A DNA stretch of 64,000 bases from a bacterium. Lineage in GTDB: Bacteria; Myxococcota_A; Polyangia; Nannocystales; Nannocystaceae. Below the pieces are notes generated by a model. It had not been told where the DNA came from. It saw nothing but the letters and a program-made list of their open reading frames with translations, and did no database searches. The stretch covers positions 114,880 through 178,879 of the forward strand of contig JANSYI010000019.1 in the NCBI GenBank assembly GCA_024742475.1, in the 5' to 3' direction. The position numbers were made by a program, and so were the translations under genes. Each line of letters opens with the position of its first letter. Positions within the stretch are counted from its first letter, which is position 1. Positions 25,352 through 33,367 of the stretch are shown here, piece after piece.

Positions 25352-26434
25352 CTACGCGCGATGGCCGACCGTCGCGCGTAGCTCGTCGATGTGTTCGCGG
25401 GTGCCGATCGCGATGAGGGTCTGGCCGGGCTCGACGACGAGGTCGGGTGGGGGGACGTGCACGACGCTGCCGTCGGCCTTGCGGACCGCCATGACCAGGA
25501 CGCCGGCCCGCTGGCGGAAGTCGGCGTCGTCGAGGGTCATGCCGACGACGTCGCCGCCGGGTCCTACGGTGGCTTCCTCGATGCGAAGATTGGCCTCCTT
25601 GTCGCGCAGCATCTCATCGAGGAAGCGGACCACGTGCGGGCGGATCAGCTCGGACGCCAGGCGCATGCCGCCGATCTTCGTCGGGGTGACCACCGCATCG
25701 GCACCCGCGCGTCGCAGCTTGGCGGCGGTCGAGGGGCCGACGGCCTTGGTGACGATGCGCAGGTCGGGGTTGGTCTGGCGCGCCGAGACCACGACGAAGA
25801 GGTTGGTCTTGTCGTCGTCGAGCGTCGAGACGATGCCGCGCGCGCGGTGGATTCCGGCCTCGACCAGCGTCTCGTCCTCGGTCGCGTCCCCGTGCAGGAT
25901 CAACACGCCCTTGTCGCGAAGCGCCTCGAGCTTGTCGATGCGCTCGTCGATGGCGACCACGGACTCGCCGACCGCGAGGAGCTCGTTGATGACGTGCTCG
26001 CCCGTGCGGCCCACGCCGCACACGATGTAGTGGTTGCTGATCTGCTTCATGCGTTTCCTGTCCCGCTTGAAGCGGCGCACGTTGTTGAAGTCGCTCTCGA
26101 CGAAGAAGCTGGTGATCGCGGAGACGACGTAGAGGTTCGCCGAGATCCCGAACGTGAGCAGCAGCAGCGTCCACTCGCGGGCAAACGGCACCAGGCTCAG
26201 ATCGAGGACCTCTCCATACCCCACCGTGGTGATGGTGATGGCGGTCATGTAGATGCAGTCCTCCACCGTCCAGGTACCCCCGCCGAGGCTCTGGCTGAGG
26301 TACCAGTACCCGCCAGAGCCCACCGCGGTCACCAGCACGAGCAGGCCGAAGGCGAAGAACAGGCGCCGTCGCGCGACCTCGTAGCTGCGTACGGGGTCGC
26401 TTTGCGTGGCGGGGTCCATGACCGCGGCCATCAT
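25352..26434 (-). CDS. Two-segment K+ channel with RCK domain
   Basis: A 360-residue MthK/Kch-like channel. Membrane segment about 26-46, pore helix, selectivity filter TVGYG at 70-74, second segment about 88-112, then an RCK Rossmann domain starting at HYIVCGVGRTGEHV (GxGxxG at 140-145) and a C-terminal TrkA-C part. It would gate K+ flux in response to a ligand such as Ca2+ or a nucleotide. Diverges from the Lgt-like gene with about 60 bases between. Confidence 0.92.
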   Translation of the reverse strand: MMAAVMDPATQSDPVRSYEVARRRLFFAFGLLVLVTAVGSGGYWYLSQSLGGGTWTVEDCIYMTAITITTVGYGEVLDLSLVPFAREWTLLLLTFGISANLYVVSAITSFFVESDFNNVRRFKRDRKRMKQISNHYIVCGVGRTGEHVINELLAVGESVVAIDERIDKLEALRDKGVLILHGDATEDETLVEAGIHRARGIVSTLDDDKTNLFVVVSARQTNPDLRIVTKAVGPSTAAKLRRAGADAVVTPTKIGGMRLASELIRPHVVRFLDEMLRDKEANLRIEEATVGPGGDVVGMTLDDADFRQRAGVLVMAVRKADGSVVHVPPPDLVVEPGQTLIAIGTREHIDELRATVGHRA

Positions 26435-26493
26435 GCCACGCCCGTCCGATGGCGGCAGGTTCTACGCCTGCGACGTGGTACGGTGCCGGCCCG

Positions 26494-27366
26494 ATGAAAC
26501 CGGTGCTGTTCACCCTGCCAGGTCTGGGGTGGGAGATTCAGGCCTACGGCTTCTTCGTGGCGCTCGCGTTGATCGTCGCGTGGGCCCAGACGCTGCGGTT
26601 GTCACGAGCGGCGGGCTTGGACCCCAAGGCGCTCGGCCCGGTGTTCGTCGCCTCGTCGGCCGCGGGCATCTTGGGGGCTCGCGCGGCGTGGGTGGTGCAA
26701 CACCCCCAGGCGTACGAGGGCGTCGGATCCCTGGTCGCGCTGCAGGCCGGCACCATGGCCCCCTTCGCGGGCGTGGTCGTGGCGATGGTGGTCGGCGGCG
26801 CCTGGGTGACGCGGCTGAAGATCGGGCCCTGGGCCTGGTACGACATCCTCGCCCCGGCGATGGCCCTCGGCCTGGTGTTCGAGCGCCTCGGAGCGTTCTT
26901 CGCGGGCTCCGCCTTCGGCCGCTACGCCCCGGACGCGGCGCTCTCGATCCGATTCCCCGCCGGCGCGCCCGCGCATCTGCAGCATCTGCGGACGCTCGCC
27001 AACCTCATGCGGCCCGGCGCGCTCGAGTCTCTCCCGGTGCATCCGGTGCAGCTGTATGCGGCCGCGCTCGGTGTGGTGGGGGTCGGGCTGTGCCTGTGGG
27101 TCCGACGACGCAAGACCTTCGATGGCCAGGTCTTCCTGAGCTTCGGGATGTTCTACTTGGTCGCCCGATCGTTCGTGGAGGAGCCGCTGCGTGCCGACGC
27201 CCCCGCGGGCGTGCTCGGCCCCCTCAACACCGGTCAGGTCGGCTCGCTCGTCATGCTGTGCGTGCTCGCCGTCGCCTATCGCCTCCTCGAGCGGCGCACG
27301 CTGTCCTCGGCTCCCCGGTCGCGACCCGCGGCGTCCAAGCCCAAGAAGAAGAAGCGCAAGCGATGA
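26494..27366 (+). CDS. Divergent Lgt-like membrane protein
   Basis: A 290-residue polytopic protein of the prolipoprotein diacylglyceryl transferase family: PGLGWEIQAYGFFVAL at the N-terminus, FERLGAFFAGSAFG (130-142) in place of the usual RLGNFINGE region, HPVQLY, and ARSFVEEPLR near the end. Compared with E. coli Lgt, the essential HGG histidine is missing (the site reads GTMAPFAG at 86-93) and the Asn and Glu of the signature are Ala and Ser. It may be a non-catalytic or altered paralogue. It ends in a Lys/Arg tail and overlaps the next gene as ATGA. Confidence 0.78.
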   Translation: MKPVLFTLPGLGWEIQAYGFFVALALIVAWAQTLRLSRAAGLDPKALGPVFVASSAAGILGARAAWVVQHPQAYEGVGSLVALQAGTMAPFAGVVVAMVVGGAWVTRLKIGPWAWYDILAPAMALGLVFERLGAFFAGSAFGRYAPDAALSIRFPAGAPAHLQHLRTLANLMRPGALESLPVHPVQLYAAALGVVGVGLCLWVRRRKTFDGQVFLSFGMFYLVARSFVEEPLRADAPAGVLGPLNTGQVGSLVMLCVLAVAYRLLERRTLSSAPRSRPAASKPKKKKRKR

Positions 27367-27992
27367 CGCTGCCGGTCGTGTGCATTCACGGAGCCCTGCG
27401 CTCCCGCGCCGGCATGTGGCCGACGGCGCTGTACCTGCGGCGCCGGGGCATGCAGACCCGCACCTTCGGCTACGCGACGCGCAGCGGCGGCCTCGAGGAC
27501 CACGCCGGCGCGTTGCAGGCGTTCCTGCATGCGTGGCTGGGCGAGTTGCCCCCGCGGATCGGGTTCCTCACGCACTCGATGGGCGGCCTGGTCGTGCGTG
27601 CGTGGCTCGCCGCGTGTCGGCCTGCGATCGACGTGAGGGTTGCGATGCTTTCTCCGCCCAATCAGGGCTCGGGGCTCGCGCGGGCCAACGACGGCAACCC
27701 GCTGTTTCACCTGCTCTACGGCGACGCCGCCTCGGTGCTGCGAGGCCCGGGCATCGAGGGCCTGCCGGCCGCCCCAGACAACGCCGAGGTGTTGGTGCTC
27801 GCCGGTGGCCGCGGCGACGCCCGTGGTTACAACCCCGCGCTGCACGGCGATGACGATGGCGTCGTCGCGGTCGAGGAGATGTCGCTGCCGGGTGTGCAGC
27901 TGGAGTTCGTCGGTGGCCTGCACTCGGTCCTGCAGTGGACACCGGCGGTGCTCGACCGGGCCGCGGCCTTCCTCGCCCAGGAGGAACGATGA
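27363..27992 (+). CDS. Lipase-like alpha/beta hydrolase
   Basis: 209 residues. HGALRSRAGMW (oxyanion region), THSMGG nucleophile elbow, LSPPNQGS, and GLHSVL as a likely histidine site make this a triacylglycerol-lipase/PGAP1-type hydrolase. No signal peptide. Translationally coupled to the Lgt-like gene before it and the DUF218 gene after it by 4-base overlaps, which suggests a lipid or envelope task. Confidence 0.85.
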   Translation: MTLPVVCIHGALRSRAGMWPTALYLRRRGMQTRTFGYATRSGGLEDHAGALQAFLHAWLGELPPRIGFLTHSMGGLVVRAWLAACRPAIDVRVAMLSPPNQGSGLARANDGNPLFHLLYGDAASVLRGPGIEGLPAAPDNAEVLVLAGGRGDARGYNPALHGDDDGVVAVEEMSLPGVQLEFVGGLHSVLQWTPAVLDRAAAFLAQEER

Positions 27993-28546
27993 TCGCCGCG
28001 TGGCTGGCTGGCATCGCGGCGGGCTGGGTCGCGCTCGCGTCCGTCCTCGACCTGCTCGGGCGGCGGTCGCCTCCGCCGGCGCAATCGTTCGACGCGATCA
28101 TCGTGCTGGGGTGCAAGGTGTTTCCGAGCGGTCAGCCCAGCACCGCGCTCGCCGAGCGAGTCAAACTCGCCGCGGCGATGTTCGACTCCAACCGGGCGCC
28201 GCTCATCGTCACGACCGGCGGGACGGGAGACTCGGGGCACGCCGAAGCCGAGGTCGCCGCGCGCATGTTGATCGACCTCGGGGTTCCCCGACGTGCGATC
28301 CACATGGAGGCCCGTTCGACCAGCACCCAGGAGAACGCCCGCTACTGCGCGATGCAGCTCCCGGCCCGCGACGTCCTGCTGGTCACCGATGCCTACCACT
28401 GCGTGCGGGCACGTCGGGTGTTCGCGCGGTACTTTCGAACCGTCGCCACGGCGGGGTCCGTTCATCCCTCGGCCCGCCTTCGCGCGAAGGGGGCGCTGCG
28501 TGAAGTGCCCGTCGTCCTCTTGTACGCGCTCCTGCGCTGGGTATGA
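27989..28546 (+). CDS. DUF218/YdcF-like protein
   Basis: 185 residues with an N-terminal membrane segment (about 2-20) and a YdcF/SanA-type domain: DAIIVLGCKVF, TTGGTGDSGHAEA, STSTQENA, VTDAYHCVRA. The family is linked to envelope integrity and vancomycin sensitivity. The ATG has a strong ribosome site (AGGAGG) and overlaps the previous stop as ATGA. Confidence 0.85.
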   Translation: MIAAWLAGIAAGWVALASVLDLLGRRSPPPAQSFDAIIVLGCKVFPSGQPSTALAERVKLAAAMFDSNRAPLIVTTGGTGDSGHAEAEVAARMLIDLGVPRRAIHMEARSTSTQENARYCAMQLPARDVLLVTDAYHCVRARRVFARYFRTVATAGSVHPSARLRAKGALREVPVVLLYALLRWV

Positions 28547-29575
28547 GTGTCGCGGGTGCTGGCCCGCGGGCGCGGCCTGTGTCATCACCAACCGGTGTCG
28601 CCTGCCGTGCTGGTCGCCGCGCGCTTGCTCGCCGCTCCCGAGGCGTCTCCTCCGGCCCTCCCCGAGCCGGGCGACGCGCCTCTGCGGTGGGTTGCCGACG
28701 AGACGCAGTGTCCCGACGCGACGGCCGTGAGGGCCACGGTCGAGGAGCTGGCGGGGCGGTGGCCGGCGCGTCACGAGCTCGAGGTCGACGCGTTCGTCCG
28801 CCAAGAGCCCGATGCGTGGACGATGGTGCTCACCGTCGTCGTGTCCGGCCGGGTGCATCGGCAGCAGCTCGAGGCGGAGTCGTGTCCTGCGCTCACCCGG
28901 GCGGCTGCCCTGATCGTCGCCGTGTCGATCGACCCGGTCGCGAGCGCAACCGAGGTCCCGATGCCGATCGAGGTGAGCACCGCGCCCGGGCAACGGGCGG
29001 AGCGGGAACCGGGCCGCGTGAACGCGCGTGCAACCGACGTGGCGCCGGGGCGTCGCCGACCCGCGATGACGCCGACGCTCGGCGTCGGATGGGGCGTCGT
29101 GTCGGGGATGACCCCGGGGATCTCCTCGGGCCCCGCGCTCTCGCTCGGACTCGACTTCGAACGCGCACACGTGGGGCTCGTCGGGCGGGGCGTGTTGCCT
29201 CGCGCGGCCGACGGAGCGCGGGTGTTCGCGGGCACGGTCGCCGCGCGCGGATGCCTCGCGAGCCGCCCCAGCGTCGTGCGTGGCATCCTGTGCGCCGGGG
29301 CCGAGGCCGGCGCCCTGCAAGCCGAGGGCACGGGGGACGGCGCGCGGACGCAGCGCTTCCCGTGGTTCGCCGGGACCGTCGGGGCTGGGATGCGGTGGGG
29401 CTTCGCCGACCGCGTGGCGCTGACCGTCGACGTGGAGGGCGCCGTCGCGCTGGTCGACGCCCAGGTGGTGCTCGGGCCCGTGTCCGCACCCGACCCCACG
29501 ATCGCCTTCGCGAACCCTCGGCTGGGCCTTCGGGCGGGTCTGGGCCTGCAGTTCAGGTTTTCGGGTCCTCGATGA
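28547..29575 (+). CDS. Predicted outer-envelope protein beside ECF sigma gene
   Basis: 342 residues from the GTG at 28547; a GTG at 28595 (MSPAVLVAARLLAAPEA) would give a more signal-like start. The N-terminal half has QCPDATAVRATVEE and ESCPALTRAAALIVAVSI, a two-Cys domain that I have seen before sigma-factor genes of this group. The C-terminal half alternates Gly and hydrophobics (LGVGWGVVSGMTPG, GLRAGLGLQFRF) like an outer-membrane barrel. Function unknown; it directly follows the DUF218 gene and precedes an ECF sigma gene. Confidence 0.65.
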   Translation: MSRVLARGRGLCHHQPVSPAVLVAARLLAAPEASPPALPEPGDAPLRWVADETQCPDATAVRATVEELAGRWPARHELEVDAFVRQEPDAWTMVLTVVVSGRVHRQQLEAESCPALTRAAALIVAVSIDPVASATEVPMPIEVSTAPGQRAEREPGRVNARATDVAPGRRRPAMTPTLGVGWGVVSGMTPGISSGPALSLGLDFERAHVGLVGRGVLPRAADGARVFAGTVAARGCLASRPSVVRGILCAGAEAGALQAEGTGDGARTQRFPWFAGTVGAGMRWGFADRVALTVDVEGAVALVDAQVVLGPVSAPDPTIAFANPRLGLRAGLGLQFRFSGPR

Positions 29576-29616
29576 CGGATTCGTGTCGAACCGGGGATGA
29601 AGCGTAGGAACCCGAC

Positions 29617-30834
29617 GTGTCTCGCTCAGCTCAGTTTCGAACGCTGTACTCGCGCTATTTCCGCAGCGTGTGGTCGGTCGTGGGGCAGCTCGGGCTCTAC
29701 GGGGCCGCGCGCGAGGACGCCGTGCAGGAGGTCTGGCTGATCGCCTACCGCCGGATTCACACCCTCGATCCTCAAGCATCCGCGCGCGCCTGGCTCGCCT
29801 CGATCGCCCGGCGGGTCGTCTGGCGGACGAGGCGGAGCGCGCAGCGGCTCGATCGGCGCGTCCACGCGCTGGCAGAGCAGCCGCGGAGCCTGCCCGCCGA
29901 CGCGTCCACGCGCTACGAGGCCGCCACCACCGTGGCCGACGCGCTCGAGAGCCTGAGCGAAGAGCAGCGCAGCGTCTTGGTGCTCAGCACGCTGCATGGC
30001 TTCACCGCGCCCGAGATCGCCGCAGCGCTCGACGTCCCGGTCAACACGGTCTACTCGCGTCTGCGGCTGGCGCGGCGCCGGCTGGCCGAGTTCTCCGTGC
30101 AAAGTCGCGAGATCGAGGCCGAGCTCGAGTCGAGAGAGCGACCCCCGGACAAGCTGCGTCAACGGGTGCTTCGTGCCGTGCTGCCCGGTGTGCCGATGCC
30201 GATGCCGCTGCTGGGCGCGGCCTCGTCGCTCAAGGCGTTCGCCCTTGGCGGCGTGGTGGGTGGGCTCGCGGTCGCGGGCACGGCCCAGGTTGCTGCCCGG
30301 CCCGCGGCCCAGCTCCCCGCCCAGGTCTCCACGCAGCCCGCGGCGCCTGGAGGGTCGCACTCGGCGGCGGCGGTCCACGCCTCGCCGGCGCCGGCCCCCG
30401 CGGTCCTGCAGTCCTCGTCGGTCGCCCCGGCCTCCCCGGACGACCCGCTGCCGCGAGCGGCCCCGCCTCCGCCGCCTCGGCGCAGTGCAAAGCCGACCTC
30501 GGTGCCGGACGAAGCGAAGGATGCCGCGCTGCGTGCGACCGCGCAGGAGCCGGCAAAGCCCGGCCTGGCCGTCGGGCCCGAGTCCGTGCTGCTCGCCCGT
30601 GCTCAGAAGGCGCTGCGGCAGGCGCAACCTCGCCAGGCGCTCCGGCTGCTTCGGCAGCACGAGCTCCAGTTCCCCCAGGGCGCGCTGGTCGACGTTCGAG
30701 AGGGCGCCATGGTGCGGGCCCTGTGTGCCGCCGGCCGCTCCGCCGACGCTGCCCACCGAGTTCGTCGCCTCCGCGCCCGTCAGCCCGGATCACCCGTCGC
30801 GACGGGCGTGCAGGACGTATGCGGCGAGGACTGA
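29617..30834 (+). CDS. ECF sigma factor with membrane segment and exported tail
   Basis: 405 residues. Sigma region 2 at about 8-72 (YFRSVWSVVGQLGL, EDAVQEVWLIAYRR) and region 4 at about 105-158 (SEEQRSVLVLSTLHGFTAPE, NTVYSRLRLARR). A hydrophobic segment at about 200-224 follows, then a long Pro/Ala linker and a C-terminal helical repeat region (about 325-405; LRQAQPRQALRLLRQHE, AAGRSADAAHRVRRL) like TPR repeats. A sigma factor tethered to the inner membrane with a periplasmic sensor would fit, removing the need for a separate anti-sigma. GTG start. Confidence 0.85.
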   Translation: MSRSAQFRTLYSRYFRSVWSVVGQLGLYGAAREDAVQEVWLIAYRRIHTLDPQASARAWLASIARRVVWRTRRSAQRLDRRVHALAEQPRSLPADASTRYEAATTVADALESLSEEQRSVLVLSTLHGFTAPEIAAALDVPVNTVYSRLRLARRRLAEFSVQSREIEAELESRERPPDKLRQRVLRAVLPGVPMPMPLLGAASSLKAFALGGVVGGLAVAGTAQVAARPAAQLPAQVSTQPAAPGGSHSAAAVHASPAPAPAVLQSSSVAPASPDDPLPRAAPPPPPRRSAKPTSVPDEAKDAALRATAQEPAKPGLAVGPESVLLARAQKALRQAQPRQALRLLRQHELQFPQGALVDVREGAMVRALCAAGRSADAAHRVRRLRARQPGSPVATGVQDVCGED

Positions 30835-30848
30835 GGAACCGAAACTCC

Positions 30849-31583
30849 ATGCACACGAAGAGAACACCGTCGCCGAGGATGCTGAGCGCTGTCGGTTTGT
30901 GCGTCGGATTGTTGGCCTGCGACGTCTCGAAGTCGGTCGGCGAAGAGGACACGACCTCGGGTGGCGAACCGCCCGTGACGATGTCCGGTGAGGCGAGCGG
31001 CGCTGCGCCGGGGGGCTCAGGGGCTGGTCCGACCTCGGCGTCCCCCGGGAGCGCGACCTCGACCTCGGGTGGTCCTGGCACGGCCTCGGCCGGGGTCACC
31101 ACGGCCACCACCGGCGGTCCTCGCTGCGGCGTCGACGTGTCGCCGGCGGGTGGCAACTTCCTGTGGGAGTGCTACTGCTCGACCTGCCTGCTGACCTACG
31201 AGGAGATCTCCTTGGAGACCATGCAGGCGTTCGAGGAGCAGAGCCTTTGCGACTGCCTCTGCGAAGCCGCGGGGTGCGGCGGCGTGGAGGGGGAGGGGGG
31301 CGTGAGCGGAGGCGACCCGACCGCAACCAGCGGCACGCCACCTGGTAGCTCGGGGGCGGACACGTTCTCCTCGGGATCGACCACGGGCGAGGGCTCGGCA
31401 TCGTTCACGTACGAGGGGTGTTTGGACGAAGGCGGGGTCATCGTCGGCGATCCGGGCGACGGTTCCGTCTTCGAGCCCGGCTACTTGTGCCCCAGCGGTG
31501 AGCCGCCGATGGGCTGGCTCGAGTTCGAGCCGGGCATGGCGTTTCCCCGCAACGGCGGGGTGTGCTGCCCGCCCGCGGGGTGA
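30849..31583 (+). CDS. Ser/Thr/Gly-rich lipoprotein
   Basis: A 244-residue predicted lipoprotein (lipobox LLAC) directly after the ECF sigma gene. The first 70 mature residues are a low-complexity Gly/Ser/Thr/Pro tether; then cysteine clusters CYCSTC and CDCLCEAAGC, another tether and a short C-terminal Cys domain ending VCCPPAG. Probably surface-exposed and perhaps under control of the sigma factor. Function unknown. Confidence 0.7.
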   Translation: MHTKRTPSPRMLSAVGLCVGLLACDVSKSVGEEDTTSGGEPPVTMSGEASGAAPGGSGAGPTSASPGSATSTSGGPGTASAGVTTATTGGPRCGVDVSPAGGNFLWECYCSTCLLTYEEISLETMQAFEEQSLCDCLCEAAGCGGVEGEGGVSGGDPTATSGTPPGSSGADTFSSGSTTGEGSASFTYEGCLDEGGVIVGDPGDGSVFEPGYLCPSGEPPMGWLEFEPGMAFPRNGGVCCPPAG

Positions 31584-31590
31584 CTTGCAC

Positions 31591-32508
31591 TCATTCTCCC
31601 GCGCAGCGCGGGGCGCAGCTGGCGTTGTGACGGCGTGCGCCCGCGGCCGCGTCGACGAAGTCGTCTTCGAGCACGCGGCCGCCGGTGGGGCGCTGCAGCA
31701 CGAGTCGCGAGGCGAGGCGCTCCATGCCTCGCCCGAACGCGGGGGCGAGGGCGCGCGCGTTGGCCCGCATGCGGTAGGGGCTCACCGGCGCCGCCGTGCA
31801 CACCAAGGTGGTCTCCGCGTCGCGTTCGTCGACGAAGCCGTAGTCGTGCTCGAACACCGCCGCGAACGTGGCCCGGTCGTCGAGGTAGCGGGAGGTGTGC
31901 GTGTGCAGGTTGGCCACGAGCGCTCCGCCGGGTCGCAGGCGAGCGTTGCATGCCGCGTGGAACTGACGTGTCCGGAGGTGATAGGGGACGGAGGTGCCGC
32001 GAAACGCGTCGAGGATGAGCAGGTCGGTGTCGGGCTCGGCGCTGCGCTCGACGAAGAGCCGTCCGTCGTCGACGTGGGTGCGGTAGCGCGGATCGTCAGG
32101 CAGCGCGAAGTACGTGCGCGCGAGCCGAACGACCTCGGGGTCGATGTCCACGGCATCGATCTCGATCCCGGGGAAGCGCGCGAAGAGCATGTTGCTGAGC
32201 TGACCGCCGCCGAGGCCGACCATGAGCACGCGCCGGGGTGCCGGCTGAAGGAGGAGGCAGGCGCGCATCGACCGGAATACGCTCAGGCTCAGCGCCTGGG
32301 GCTGCGTCAGGTCGATGCGGGACTCGATCAGCCAGCGGTCACCCTGCACGAAGTACATCGTGCGAATGGACCCGGCCTGCGTGATCACGACCTCGTTGAA
32401 CGCGGAGCTGGCCCGCTCGAGGACCTGCTCTTCATCGTCGGCCCAGGCCGCGGGGGCGACGAACGTGGAGGCCGCCCCCAGGAGCACCGTGCGACGCGAG
32501 AGGCTCAT
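31591..32508 (-). CDS. Exported spermidine-synthase-fold protein
   Basis: 305 residues with a twin-arginine-type signal (SRRTVLLGAASTFVAPAAWA). The mature part is a SAM-dependent Rossmann fold of the spermidine synthase family: VGLGGGQLSNML, DAVDIDPEVVRLAR, LLILDAF. The GGGDG of true synthases reads GGGQL, so polyamine synthesis is doubtful. An exported methyltransferase fold is unusual because SAM is cytoplasmic. Start at 32508 overlaps the terC stop by 4 bases. Confidence 0.8.
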   Translation of the reverse strand: MSLSRRTVLLGAASTFVAPAAWADDEEQVLERASSAFNEVVITQAGSIRTMYFVQGDRWLIESRIDLTQPQALSLSVFRSMRACLLLQPAPRRVLMVGLGGGQLSNMLFARFPGIEIDAVDIDPEVVRLARTYFALPDDPRYRTHVDDGRLFVERSAEPDTDLLILDAFRGTSVPYHLRTRQFHAACNARLRPGGALVANLHTHTSRYLDDRATFAAVFEHDYGFVDERDAETTLVCTAAPVSPYRMRANARALAPAFGRGMERLASRLVLQRPTGGRVLEDDFVDAAAGARRHNASCAPRCAGE

Positions 32509-33305
32509 GCTGCGTCGGTCGACTCGGCCTGCTGCGCCCGCTCGGCGGCGAGCTTCTTTTGGTACTTGCCCTGGATGATGTCGACGATGACGAGCACGAC
32601 GATAGAGAAGTAGAAGGTCGTCTTCGACAGCGGCTCGACGTGATAGCCCCACAGCGTCAGGTCCGCCTTGTGGCCGCCCTCGCCGAGCAGGACGATGCCG
32701 ACGATCAGCAGGATGAAGAGCCCCAGGACCTCGTACTTGCGGTTCTTCTTGAGGAACTCCGACACGCTGTCGGCGAGGAACATCATCGCCAGTCCCGAGC
32801 TGATGATCGCCACGGCGAGCACCGGGAACACATCGGTGATCGCCAGCGCGGAGAGGATCGAGTCGAACGAGAAGATCAGGTTCATCAAGACGATCATTCC
32901 GATGACCTGCGCGACGCTCTTGGTGTTGCCATCACCGGTGACGTCGGTCCCGAGCTCCTCGAGGGCCGTCATGTGGCTGATCTCCTTGACCGCCGTGTAC
33001 ATGATGAACCCGCCCCCGAGCAGGAAGACGATTACCGAGAAGTTGAAGGCGCCTTGAATGGGCCCGCTGTCCAGGGTGAAGAACGGCGCCTCGAAGCGCT
33101 CGATGAGTGACACCATCACGAACAGCAAGACGATCCGCAGCGCGATCGCGAGGAGGATCGAGTTGCGGCGCACCGACTTTTGGTGCTCCTCGGGCGCTCG
33201 CTTCGACTCGATCGCGATGTAGAGCAGGTTGTCGAAGCCCAAGACGGCTTGCAGGAACAGAAGGACGCCGAGGTTGGCGAAGTTCTCGAGGGTCAGCAGG
33301 TCCAT
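32505..33305 (-). CDS. terC: TerC family membrane protein
   Basis: 266 residues with about seven membrane segments and family motifs QAVLGFDNLLYIAIESKR and LMNLIFSFDSILSALAIT (paired acidic residues in helices). TerC-like proteins take part in metal efflux, often Mn2+, and help metalate exported proteins. Start at 33305 is the first ATG before MDLLTLENFANLGV. Confidence 0.92.
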   Translation of the reverse strand: MDLLTLENFANLGVLLFLQAVLGFDNLLYIAIESKRAPEEHQKSVRRNSILLAIALRIVLLFVMVSLIERFEAPFFTLDSGPIQGAFNFSVIVFLLGGGFIMYTAVKEISHMTALEELGTDVTGDGNTKSVAQVIGMIVLMNLIFSFDSILSALAITDVFPVLAVAIISSGLAMMFLADSVSEFLKKNRKYEVLGLFILLIVGIVLLGEGGHKADLTLWGYHVEPLSKTTFYFSIVVLVIVDIIQGKYQKKLAAERAQQAESTDAA

Positions 33306-33367
33306 GGCGGCCGCCCAACTATGCCCGGCGGAGGCGCCGCCGACCAGACGTGACCTCGGTGCTCGGG

